The position numbers and the translations under genes are program-made. A stretch of 36,026 nt of DNA from Gorillibacterium massiliense. GTDB lineage: Bacteria; Bacillota; Bacilli; Paenibacillales; NBRC-103111. This document shows positions 8,739 to 15,896 of this stretch, in pieces. The notes under the pieces are model-generated. The model worked only from the letters and a program-made list of their open reading frames with translations, did not search any database and had not been told where the DNA came from. The stretch's first letter is position 1. Each line of letters opens with the position of its first letter. Location: contig NZ_CBQR020000077.1 in assembly GCF_000455485.1 (NCBI RefSeq), positions 1 to 36,026 of the forward strand, given 5' to 3'.

Positions 8739-9264
8739 TTGCCATTTGCTCCTTTTGCCGCTTAAGATCAGCCAGCTTGTTTTCCATCACACGGATATGA
8801 GCTTCGTACTGGGCTACCCCAATGTCGTAAGACAGCATTTGCGTCGGAGTCATCTGATCTTTCCATGTAATTTGCAAAAGCTGCTCAAGAGATTGCTTCT
8901 TCCGCTCTAACTCCTCCGCGATCCACCCCTCCACAACGGACTCCTCCACGAATTCACCGAAAAACAGCCGCATCAGAAAATCCGATTGAACGACCTCTGG
9001 CTGCACAGGCGATTCCAAATAATCGTCAAACAGCTTTCGCCCTTCATCGGATATGGAAAAAACATTCCGGTTCGGCTTCCCTTCCTGAACGATGACTTCT
9101 TTCTGAATCACCTTATCTTGCTCCAGCTTTTTGAGCGTCGGGTAGATCATGCCGTAGGTTCCGTTGAAAAAGTGGGAAAATACCGATTTGAAATAGTCGT
9201 TGATCTCATACCCCGTTCGACTTTTCTGTTGAAGCAAGCCCAAAATGACATCTTTCCCTTTCAA
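8719..9264 (-). CDS. PadR-family transcriptional repressor
   Basis: The protein has 181 residues. The N-terminal winged helix (residues 1-80) contains the family's ILGLLQQKSRTGYEINDYF and YGMIYPTLKKLEQDKVI motifs. The rest is the helical dimerisation region typical of the Vir_act_alpha_C group, rich in Glu, Gln and Lys. Such repressors sense phenolics or drugs and control adjacent transporter genes. The start is TTG, with AGAGGG about 8 bases upstream; no ATG fits the conserved N terminus. It is the first full gene of a two-gene operon with the MFS pump. Its promoter contains an 11-base inverted repeat, so autorepression is likely. Confidence 0.93.
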   Translation of the reverse strand: MKGKDVILGLLQQKSRTGYEINDYFKSVFSHFFNGTYGMIYPTLKKLEQDKVIQKEVIVQEGKPNRNVFSISDEGRKLFDDYLESPVQPEVVQSDFLMRLFFGEFVEESVVEGWIAEELERKKQSLEQLLQITWKDQMTPTQMLSYDIGVAQYEAHIRVMENKLADLKRQKEQMANEENSE

Positions 9265-9296
9265 AGCGCGCGCCCTCTTTCCAGTTTTTTCTTCAT
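9261..9296 (-). CDS. Possible 11-codon upstream ORF overlapping the padR-type start
   Basis: An ATG inside a CATCGCGATG palindrome opens a frame encoding MKKKLERGRAL. Its TGA overlaps the TTG start of the PadR gene (TTGA). The predicted transcription start is only about 6 bases upstream, so translation would be near-leaderless. Overlapping stop and start codons suggest translational coupling, but so short a frame may be chance. Confidence 0.25.
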   Translation of the reverse strand: MKKKLERGRAL

Positions 9297-9308
9297 CGCG
9301 ATGGACCC

Positions 9309-9355
9309 ATTATATTCCATCATATTCACAATGTAAATATGATTATTGTGAATAT
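9309..9355 (-). promoter_or_regulatory. PadR operon promoter with 34-base inverted repeat operator
   Basis: On the minus strand TTTACA (9332-9337) and a perfect TATAAT (9309-9314) are 17 bases apart. A perfect inverted repeat, ATATTCACAAT-N12-ATTGTGAATAT (9322-9355), covers the -35 and part of the spacer. A bound dimer would block polymerase, which fits autorepression by the PadR protein encoded directly downstream. Confidence 0.8.
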
Positions 9356-9404
9356 TATTTTTGTGCATACAAAAAAATCCCATTCACTTATGAACGAGAC
9401 TTTC

Positions 9405-10052
9405 TTATTCCGATATAGGATGGTTGGCGAAGCCCAAGCGAATCGCAATTTCCGCTGCGATAAAATTCAATGCGATGGCCCCATACACCCCAACCGTATA
9501 GCTTGTTTCGTACGCCACCGAAAACCCTTCATTCAGTACGTAGGTGATGCCGTGAATGAACAGGTTCGTAAAGCAAAATACATAGCTGCGGATCATCCAT
9601 TTGCGGTGCCCTTCCACCCGTTTCCGTTTGATCTGCACGATGGCGGCAACGGTTGCGGCCAGCCAAAATGTATTCATGCAATTGAAGGCGATGGTATTGA
9701 TCCTTCCACCAGTAGAGTACGTCGCCATATAACCGGAGGTTAGATCTACGACCAAAACCGACAGGACATACAGGTAGCCGTTTACCCGGTGAAATTTCCA
9801 CCACTTTTGTAAAACCGTCCCGGAAAAGTTCAGCGCTCCCGACAGCGTAGCCAAACATGCGGCTATGACGTGAACATGCATCATCGTCAACCAAACGGGA
9901 ACATGCAGGGACCTCCCCAACTCGGTTTTATGGCTTAAAAATTCCGCCGCTCCGGGATGAGCGAACAGATTGGTGTAAACGATGGCAAGGACGTAGACCG
10001 CCGCTGCCGCCCCCAACAGTATAAAGATATATTTTCGCAATGAATTGCCCAT
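9405..10052 (-). CDS. DUF2306-family integral membrane protein
   Basis: From the ATG giving MGNSLRKYIF the protein has 215 residues. It has six or so hydrophobic segments, including an N-terminal one, and a His-rich core (MMHVHVIAACLATLSGALNF, KFHRVNGYLYV, HRKWMIRSYVF, HGITYVLN) characteristic of the DUF2306/YozB-like family. Conserved His residues within membrane helices suggest heme or metal binding, but no function is established to my knowledge. GAGGGG lies 12 bases before this ATG. A GTG start 14 codons upstream (10094) is possible and would sit 7 bases from the AraC stop. It follows the AraC gene closely, so the two are probably co-transcribed. Confidence 0.8.
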   Translation of the reverse strand: MGNSLRKYIFILLGAAAAVYVLAIVYTNLFAHPGAAEFLSHKTELGRSLHVPVWLTMMHVHVIAACLATLSGALNFSGTVLQKWWKFHRVNGYLYVLSVLVVDLTSGYMATYSTGGRINTIAFNCMNTFWLAATVAAIVQIKRKRVEGHRKWMIRSYVFCFTNLFIHGITYVLNEGFSVAYETSYTVGVYGAIALNFIAAEIAIRLGFANHPISE

Positions 10053-10101
10053 TCTTCGCTTTCGCCCCTCAATCTTTCTCTGGTTAATCTCCACTTCTGT
10101 T

Positions 10102-10953
10102 TTACTTCACCTGCCCGCTTCTCGGCGATTTCCCCGTCAGCTTGCGGTAAGACTTAAAAAAATTCGAATAGCTGTTGAAGCCCGCCATGAAGCAAGCCTG
10201 AGTCGGCGAATAGCCTTCCATCATCCGTTCGTCGGCCAGACGAATTCTTTTATACGTAATATATTGATTGACGGAAAATCCCGTCGTTTCCTTGAACGTT
10301 CTGCATAGATGATACTTGGTGAGATAAAAACGTTCCGACAGCGAATCCAGCGTCAGCGGCTGCTCCAGGTGGGTGTTGATATATTCCAGCATTGTTCCGA
10401 TTTTGCGGTTTGCTTTGACAGGAGTTTTGGGGAGTGCCGTCTCGGCAATCTGATTGATGGTCGCCAAAATCTGCACAATGACGCACTTGGCAACAATCTC
10501 ATTTTCGGCGGATTCCCGTTCTAACAAATTTTGCAGATTTTCGAAAAGAATCAATAAGCCGGATTCGGTGACGGTTTCGGCTTTGATTTTATTATCTTGT
10601 CCCAGCTTGCGGTATTTGATGGTGCGAAAAAAATCGACCCCGCCCGCCATAAACGGGGGCAGAAAGTTCTCGTTAATGGTCAAAACCATACGTTCATAAG
10701 GACTTTCCGGTGAAATATTGAGAACGTGAAGCTCTTTCGAGTTCATCATTAAAATCGAATAAGGTTCCAACTCATAGCGGCTGCCTTCCACGGTATAGCT
10801 GCCGGTTCCGCTGACGAACATGTAAATTTCATAGCCTTTTTCATAATGCAGTTTGAAATTTTCCTGGTCGGGACGCTCGTCCCTAACATGATGAAAAAAG
10901 AACGATCCGTCCGTCGAAGCATAGTGGACGCGAGTTCCATTAATCGATTCCAA
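10102..10953 (-). CDS. AraC-family transcriptional regulator
   Basis: From the chosen TTG start the protein has 283 residues. The N-terminal half is a cupin (HYEKGYEIYMFVSGTGSYTV). The C-terminal 100 residues hold two helix-turn-helix units (PLTLDSLSERFYLTKYHLCR and SPTQACFMAGFNSYSNFFKS) and the closing YRKLTGKSP signature. An in-frame ATG at 11004 is unlikely to be the start, because a consensus promoter (TTGATA, 17 bases, TATAAT) lies inside that extension. GAGGTG six bases before the TTG supports the shorter form. It is divergent from the sugar isomerase/oxidoreductase operon and probably regulates it. Confidence 0.88.
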   Translation of the reverse strand: MESINGTRVHYASTDGSFFFHHVRDERPDQENFKLHYEKGYEIYMFVSGTGSYTVEGSRYELEPYSILMMNSKELHVLNISPESPYERMVLTINENFLPPFMAGGVDFFRTIKYRKLGQDNKIKAETVTESGLLILFENLQNLLERESAENEIVAKCVIVQILATINQIAETALPKTPVKANRKIGTMLEYINTHLEQPLTLDSLSERFYLTKYHLCRTFKETTGFSVNQYITYKRIRLADERMMEGYSPTQACFMAGFNSYSNFFKSYRKLTGKSPRSGQVK

Positions 10954-10971
10954 AAAGCTCACCTCGCCCGA

Positions 10972-11000
10972 ATTATACAGCAAGATTTGCACACTATCAA
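10972..11000 (-). promoter_or_regulatory. Promoter of the second AraC gene
   Basis: On the minus strand TTGATA (10995-11000) and TATAAT (10972-10977) are spaced by 17 bases. Transcription would begin near 10965, only about a dozen bases before the TTG start and right at the GAGGTG ribosome site. This gives a very short leader. Confidence 0.75.
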
Positions 11001-11082
11001 ACAATAAAAGCGATGATAGAAAGATGAGCCGGTGCTACATTTAAGGAGGTTGCTTAAGATTTCAAAAATGGGAGGACAGATC

Positions 11083-11931
11083 ATGTCCAAGTTTATTTTG
11101 ACCGGATTTGCAGATGAGATCGATACCGATTTCAACACCCAATTAAGGGGCCTGCAATCACTTGGAATCCAACATATTGAAATACGCGGCGTCAATGGAA
11201 CGAACATCTCCCAGTTGACGAAAGAGGAAGTGCGAGACGTTCAGAAGCAGTTGAACAGCTATGGCATAACCGCTTCGTCCATCGGCTCGCCCATCGGTAA
11301 AATCGGCATTGGCGACGATTTTGCACCGCATTTGGAGATGACCAAAAGGATTGTGGAAACCGCTCATACGCTGAACAGCCCCTTCATTCGCATCTTCAGC
11401 TTTTATACGCCGGAAGGGAATGATCCCCTACTGTACCGGGATGATGTGTTGGACCGGATGGGACGGATATTGGATACAGCCAAGGGCAGTGGAATCACCA
11501 TGCTGCATGAGAATGAAAAAGGCATTTACGGCGATACCGCTGAGCGCTGTCTCGATTTAATGGAAGCGTTTAAAGGAAGGGACTTCGCCGCGGCTTTCGA
11601 TCCGGCCAATTTCGTGCAGTCCGATGAAGAGGTGTATCCGAAAGCGTTCCAACTGCTTAAGCCGTACATCAAGTACATGCACATCAAAGACTCACTTCCG
11701 GATCACACTGTCGTGCCTGCGGGAATGGGCGTTGGCCATGTGAGAGAGGTACTGTCGACGCTTAAAGCCGACGGTTACGAAGGATTTTTGTCCCTAGAAC
11801 CCCATTTAGGCTCCTTTGTCGGTCTGGCGGCGCTAGAGAATACGGCCCTTGCCGAAAGCTTGGAAAAAGGCGGCCTGTCCACCTTCAAGCTGGCGCATGA
11901 TTCGCTGATGGATATTTTAAGCCAAATCTGA
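11083..11931 (+). CDS. TIM-barrel sugar (phosphate) isomerase/epimerase
   Basis: The protein has 282 residues and belongs to the AP_endonuc_2-like (xylose isomerase-like) TIM-barrel superfamily. It opens with ILTGFADEIDTDFNTQLRGL and carries metal-ligand-type segments: LHENEKGIYGD near residue 145, FAAAFDPANFVQSDEE near 170, YMHIKDS near 200 and a final LEPHL near 245. Such enzymes isomerise or epimerise keto sugars, inosose or hydroxypyruvate. I chose the ATG preceded by GGGAGGA; an earlier in-frame start at 11032 would lie ahead of the ribosome site. It is the first gene of a four-gene operon with two Gfo/Idh/MocA dehydrogenases, so a sugar or cyclitol oxidation pathway is inferred. The substrate is unknown. 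Confidence 0.85.
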   Translation: MSKFILTGFADEIDTDFNTQLRGLQSLGIQHIEIRGVNGTNISQLTKEEVRDVQKQLNSYGITASSIGSPIGKIGIGDDFAPHLEMTKRIVETAHTLNSPFIRIFSFYTPEGNDPLLYRDDVLDRMGRILDTAKGSGITMLHENEKGIYGDTAERCLDLMEAFKGRDFAAAFDPANFVQSDEEVYPKAFQLLKPYIKYMHIKDSLPDHTVVPAGMGVGHVREVLSTLKADGYEGFLSLEPHLGSFVGLAALENTALAESLEKGGLSTFKLAHDSLMDILSQI

Positions 11932-11983
11932 TCAAGATGATTGACTCAATAGACTTCAACTTAATTCAGGAGGAAAACGTTGT

Positions 11984-13147
11984 ATGAAGGAAGTTAAGCT
12001 TGGCATCATCGGACTGGGCAACATGGGCTCAGGCCACTGTATGAGTATTCACATTCAGCACAAGGTTCCTGGGATGATCCTCGCCGCCGTGTGCGACATC
12101 AGCGCGGAACGCCGGGAGTGGGCGGAACAGGAGCTGCCGGGTGTCCCCTTTTTTGCAAACGCTGAGGATATGTACAAAAGTGGATTAATCGACGCCGTCT
12201 TGATTGCCGTGCCTCATTATGATCATCCGGCATTGGCCATCTCCGGTTTTGAACACGGTCTCCACGTTCTGGTGGAAAAGCCCGCCGGCGTCTATACGAA
12301 ACAAGTGCTGGAAATGAACGCTGCTGCGGCGAAGTCCGATAAAGTCTTCGGTATCATGTACAACCAGCGGACCAATCCGGTCTTCCAAAAGGTCAGGGAT
12401 TTGGTCCAGTCTGGGGAATTGGGCGAAATGAAGCGGGTCGTCTGGATCATCACCGATTGGTACCGGCCCCAAGCCTACCACGATTCCGGCTCCTGGCGCT
12501 CCACCTGGAGCGGCGAAGGCGGCGGCACGCTGATCAACCAAAACCCTCACAACCTCGATTTGATCCAATGGATGCTGGGGATGCCCAAACGGGTGCGCTC
12601 CTTCGTCAGCTTCGGCAAATATTACAATATCGAAGTGGAAGACGACGTGACGGCCTATTTCGAATATGAAAACGGCGCCAGCGGCCTTTACATCACCTCC
12701 ACGGGGGAAGCCCCGGGAACGAACCGGCTGGAAGTGTCCGGGGATATGGGCAAAATTGTCGTGGAAAATAACATTATCACCTTCCACCGCAACCGCGTAT
12801 CCGAACGGGAGCATAACCGCGTCAACACCGCGCCTTTCGCCAAGCCGGAAAGTTGGGTTTGCGAGATTCCGGCGTCTACCGACGGCGGCGAGCAGCATGT
12901 GGGCATCCTGAAAAACTTCGCCAAAGCCATTTTGAACGGCGAGAAGCTGCTGGCCCCCGGAGAAGAAGGCATAAACGGCCTGCTGATCTCCAACGCCATC
13001 CACTACTCGACTTGGGTTGACGGTTGGGCCGATCTGGAAAACTTCAACCACGAGCATTTTTACGAGCTGCTGCAGGAAAAAATCAACACCTCCACCGAGA
13101 AGAAAAACGTGAACCGGCAAGTAGCGGATTTAAAAGGAACCTATTAA
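11984..13147 (+). CDS. Gfo/Idh/MocA-family NAD(P)-dependent oxidoreductase
   Basis: The protein has 387 residues. The N-terminal Rossmann fold begins VKLGIIGLGNMGSGH (GxGxxG-type NAD motif). The conserved EKPAG near residue 92 supplies the catalytic Lys, and GGGTLINQNPHNLDLIQWM near residue 180 supplies the conserved His. The position four residues before that His, often Asp in inositol dehydrogenases, is Asn here, a pattern common in uncharacterised members. Family enzymes oxidise or reduce hydroxyl groups of sugars and cyclitols. GGAGG stands before the ATG, and the gap to the preceding isomerase is 52 bases. The exact substrate is unknown. Confidence 0.9.
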   Translation: MKEVKLGIIGLGNMGSGHCMSIHIQHKVPGMILAAVCDISAERREWAEQELPGVPFFANAEDMYKSGLIDAVLIAVPHYDHPALAISGFEHGLHVLVEKPAGVYTKQVLEMNAAAAKSDKVFGIMYNQRTNPVFQKVRDLVQSGELGEMKRVVWIITDWYRPQAYHDSGSWRSTWSGEGGGTLINQNPHNLDLIQWMLGMPKRVRSFVSFGKYYNIEVEDDVTAYFEYENGASGLYITSTGEAPGTNRLEVSGDMGKIVVENNIITFHRNRVSEREHNRVNTAPFAKPESWVCEIPASTDGGEQHVGILKNFAKAILNGEKLLAPGEEGINGLLISNAIHYSTWVDGWADLENFNHEHFYELLQEKINTSTEKKNVNRQVADLKGTY

Positions 13148-13162
13148 AAGGAGGAAGCCCCC

Positions 13163-13924
13163 ATGGCGAAAATAACAGGCGCTCAACTCTATACCGTACG
13201 CAATTATGCGAAAACGCCGGATGAACTTCGGGAAACGCTGAACAAAATCAAGGAAATGGGATATACAACGATCCAAGTCTCCGCACTCTGGCATCTGCCG
13301 GTAGCGGATCTGGTGGAGATCACCCGCTCCCTCGGACTGAAGGTCGTCATCACCCACACCCCGTACGAACGCTTTCTCGACGATCTCGACGGCGTGATCA
13401 AGGATCATCATGCCCTTGGCTGCGGCCTCGCCGGACTTGGCGGCCTGCCTTCGGAATTCCGCAGCGCGGAGGGGTACTCGATCTTTGCCCGGAAATTTTC
13501 GGCCATCGCCGACGAGCTTCAGAAAAACGGGCTGAAATTCAGTTATCACAACCATCATTTCGAATTCCAAAAGCATGGCGGTAAGCTGGGTATGGATACG
13601 CTCATTGAAGAAACCAACCCAGAAAGCTTCCTGTTCACCCTCGATACCTACTGGGTACAGGTTGCGGGCGGTGACCCGGCGGCATGGATCCGCAAGCTCA
13701 AAGGCCGGATCGAAGCCATCCACTTCAAGGATCTGGCCATCATCGACGAGAAGCAAATCATGGCGGAAGTGATGGAAGGCAATCTCAATTGGCCGGAGAT
13801 CATTGCCGCCAGCGAGGAAGCCGGGGTCAAATGGTATTTGGTCGAGCGGGATGACGGTCCCACGGATGCCTTCGACAGCCTGCGCATCAGCTACAATAAC
13901 CTGAAAAAGATTGGCTTCCAATAA
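13163..13924 (+). CDS. TIM-barrel sugar isomerase/epimerase (second copy type)
   Basis: The protein has 253 residues and belongs to the same superfamily as the isomerase at 11083 but is clearly divergent from it. It starts ITGAQLYTVRNYAKTPDEL, contains SYHNHHFEF near residue 133 (His-rich active-site strand), a LDTYWVQVAGGDP segment near 160, an IHFKDL strand near 190, and ends with LVERDDGPTDAFDSLRIS. The Glu, Asp and His positions fit a metal-dependent isomerase. GGAGG lies upstream, and the gap to the preceding dehydrogenase is only 15 bases. Its stop nearly touches the next start. Together with the neighbouring Gfo/Idh genes it implies sequential oxidation and isomerisation of a sugar. 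Confidence 0.87.
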   Translation: MAKITGAQLYTVRNYAKTPDELRETLNKIKEMGYTTIQVSALWHLPVADLVEITRSLGLKVVITHTPYERFLDDLDGVIKDHHALGCGLAGLGGLPSEFRSAEGYSIFARKFSAIADELQKNGLKFSYHNHHFEFQKHGGKLGMDTLIEETNPESFLFTLDTYWVQVAGGDPAAWIRKLKGRIEAIHFKDLAIIDEKQIMAEVMEGNLNWPEIIAASEEAGVKWYLVERDDGPTDAFDSLRISYNNLKKIGFQ

Positions 13925-13925
13925 G

Positions 13926-14945
13926 ATGACAAAACGAAAAGCCGTTGTCATCGGCTGCGGAGCCATCGGACCGATTCATGCTGCAGCCATCGTGAGAAGC
14001 GCCGATGCAGAACTATACGGTGTTTGCGATATCGTAGAGGCGCGAGCCGCCACCCTAGCTGAGCAGTACCAGTGCCGGACATTCACCGCCTACGAAGACG
14101 TTTTGGCCGATCCGGCCATAGACAGCGTGCACATCTGCACGCCCCATTACCTGCACGCCGAAATGGCAATCCACGCGGCCCGCGCCGGCAAACACATCGT
14201 TTTGGAAAAACCCATCGCCTTAAATCTGGTGGAAGCCCGGACGATTAAGGCTGTCGTGAAGGAAACCGGCGTAGCTTGCTGCACCGTTTTGCAGAACCGG
14301 TTGAATCCGTCTGTGGAAAAGGCCAAAGAATGGATTGCCGCCGGGAAACTCGGCAACATGCTTGGCATCAAAGGCTTCCTTACCTGGAGACGCACCGCGG
14401 AATATTACCATTCTGAAGCTTGGCGCGGCAAATGGGCCACCGAAGGCGGCGGGCTGCTCATCAACCAGGCGCTGCATATGCTGGATTTGATGTCCTACCT
14501 TGGCGGAGAAATTACTGCCACAAAAGGCAACATCGATACCCGGGTGCTGCAGGACTGCATCGAAGTTGAAGACACCGCGGACGCCACCCTGTATTACAAG
14601 GACGGCAAGACCGGACTCTTTTTCGCTACCAACGGCCACTCCCAGGACAGTCCTTTTTTCATCGAAATGCATATGGAAAAAGGAATCATACGCTACATGG
14701 ACAATCAGTTGACCGTCAGAACGGATAGCGGATCAGATCTGCTTGCTACCGATGAAAAGACCGTCCTGGGCAAAGCCTACTGGGGCAGCGGCCACGCCTT
14801 ACAGATCGGCAGCTTTTACCGGAGTCTCGCCGAAGGCGGTTGCAATTACCCGGGATTAGAGGATGCGGCCGCATCCCTCGGCTTGCTCCTCGCTATCTAC
14901 AAATCGTCCAAGACCCGCAAGAAAGAGCAAGTGGAAACATTATAA
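13926..14945 (+). CDS. Gfo/Idh/MocA-family oxidoreductase (second)
   Basis: From this ATG the protein has 339 residues. The N-terminal NAD motif is AVVIGCGAIGPIHAAAI, followed by VLEKPIALN near residue 90 (catalytic Lys) and GGGLLINQALHMLDLMSYLGG near residue 175 (conserved His). As in the first dehydrogenase the residue four before the His is Asn rather than Asp. The ATG starts one base after the stop of the preceding isomerase, with little room for a separate ribosome site, so translation is coupled. A TTG 15 bases earlier (13911) is an alternative. It ends the operon just before a strong terminator. The substrate is unknown. Confidence 0.88.
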   Translation: MTKRKAVVIGCGAIGPIHAAAIVRSADAELYGVCDIVEARAATLAEQYQCRTFTAYEDVLADPAIDSVHICTPHYLHAEMAIHAARAGKHIVLEKPIALNLVEARTIKAVVKETGVACCTVLQNRLNPSVEKAKEWIAAGKLGNMLGIKGFLTWRRTAEYYHSEAWRGKWATEGGGLLINQALHMLDLMSYLGGEITATKGNIDTRVLQDCIEVEDTADATLYYKDGKTGLFFATNGHSQDSPFFIEMHMEKGIIRYMDNQLTVRTDSGSDLLATDEKTVLGKAYWGSGHALQIGSFYRSLAEGGCNYPGLEDAAASLGLLLAIYKSSKTRKKEQVETL

Positions 14946-14968
14946 GGACATAGTGACCGAAACGCAAA

Positions 14969-15009
14969 AAAGATCGAGAATGGGAGCAGCAAACCCACTC
15001 TCGATCTTT
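14969..15009 (+). terminator. Intrinsic terminator of the sugar oxidoreductase operon
   Basis: AAAGATCGAGA (14969-14979) and TCTCGATCTTT (14999-15009) pair perfectly, and an inner TGGG/CCCA stem extends the hairpin. It lies 23 bases past the last stop. Confidence 0.85.
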
Positions 15010-15015
15010 ATCTTA

Positions 15016-15030
15016 TGGTAATCATTATCG
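15016..15030. promoter_or_regulatory. Fur-like box of uncertain target
   Basis: TGGTAATCATTATCG matches the Bacillus 7-1-7 Fur pattern TGATAATnATTATCA at all but two positions. No promoter elements were found around it, and the next start codon is 217 bases away. The rest of 15031-15178 holds nothing I can name. Confidence 0.25.
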
Positions 15031-15178
15031 CCAAAAGTTGACGGTTTTCACCGAACTCGCATTTCTTTGCTACAGACTGGTCAAAAACCGTTTAAAAATC
15101 CGACAGCCTTCACTTTATCGCCTATTTCAAAGTAACTGAACACGATGCAGTCGGTCTCCGACGTCACCATTTCGACAA

Positions 15179-15208
15179 TGGACAAAACAGAAACATATGT
15201 TCTATTAT
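15179..15208 (+). promoter_or_regulatory. Possible promoter of the GNAT gene
   Basis: TGGACA (15179-15184) and TATTAT (15203-15208) are 18 bases apart, about 40 bases before the GNAT start codon. The match is moderate. Confidence 0.4.
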
Positions 15209-15247
15209 TGAGAAGGATAGTCACTTTGGTAACAAGGAGCGTCTCCA

Positions 15248-15832
15248 ATGAAGATGACAAGCAGTCCTTTTCAAATCTGCCCTTTTTATGAAGGCGAAAC
15301 TCTTTCTTTCTCATTGGTGAAAGAAGAAGATGCGGAAGAGTTATTCGAATGCTACTCAGATCCCGTTACAAAAAGCCATATGAACAACGATAATTGTGGC
15401 GGCGTTTGGGATACCCCTAGCATTGACGTTGTCAGGCAAGCAATAAGAGCATGGATAAAAGAATTCGAAGTCGGATTTTTTATTCGTTGGAGCGTTACCT
15501 ATAAGCCGCTTAATCAAATCATCGGCACCATCGAAATCGCTCCCATCCCGAATACGACGCGGTTTTTAGATGGCTTCTGCCGAATGGGTATCCTGAGGAT
15601 CGACCTTCTGTCCTCGTTCGAGAAAGCTTCAATCTTTTGCGATATCGTAAACGTAACCGCGGATCACTTTTTTCATGATTTTGATATCGACCATATCATT
15701 ACCAAATCTCCAGAAGATCAATATCAAAAAACGGAAGCGTTGATTAGTTGCGGTTATGAGAAATGGCGGACCACCGGCTTCTTTCCTTTTGCCGACTATT
15801 ATATAAAAAATAAAATAAGCCCACTTGAATAG
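15248..15832 (+). CDS. GNAT-family N-acetyltransferase-like protein
   Basis: The protein has 194 residues and resembles the RimJ/RimL branch of GNAT acetyltransferases. Supporting features are the opening LSFSLVKEEDAEELFECYSD, the central WSVTYKPLNQIIGTIEIAPI strand pair and a C-terminal LISCGYEKW, which is the usual place where these enzymes end with a Gly-Phe/Tyr-x-x motif. The acetyl-CoA loop (Arg/Gln-x-x-Gly-x-Gly/Ala) is not recognisable in the middle, so activity is uncertain. The ATG follows an AAGGAGC site. It is a single gene between two terminators. The substrate could be a protein N terminus or a small amine. Confidence 0.65.
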   Translation: MKMTSSPFQICPFYEGETLSFSLVKEEDAEELFECYSDPVTKSHMNNDNCGGVWDTPSIDVVRQAIRAWIKEFEVGFFIRWSVTYKPLNQIIGTIEIAPIPNTTRFLDGFCRMGILRIDLLSSFEKASIFCDIVNVTADHFFHDFDIDHIITKSPEDQYQKTEALISCGYEKWRTTGFFPFADYYIKNKISPLE

Positions 15833-15844
15833 ACCACAATACAA

Positions 15845-15874
15845 AAATCCACCTAATTAGTTTCAGGTGGATTT
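15845..15874. terminator. Bidirectional intrinsic terminator
   Basis: AAATCCACCT (15845-15854) and AGGTGGATTT (15865-15874) pair perfectly. T-rich tracts lie on both sides, so it can serve the GNAT gene (plus) and the convergent MFS gene (minus). Confidence 0.85.
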
Positions 15875-15896
15875 ATTATTTGCTAGGATGAAACCG

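Noticed and set aside
12185-13966. Long minus-strand open frames (311 and 278 codons) opposite the sugar operon
   Set aside because: They mirror conserved Gfo/Idh and isomerase genes, with low-complexity composition and no ribosome sites or domains.
15081-15314. 77-codon minus-strand frame overlapping the GNAT start
   Set aside because: The composition is not implausible, but no ribosome site or family is visible and it overlaps the better supported GNAT gene and promoter.
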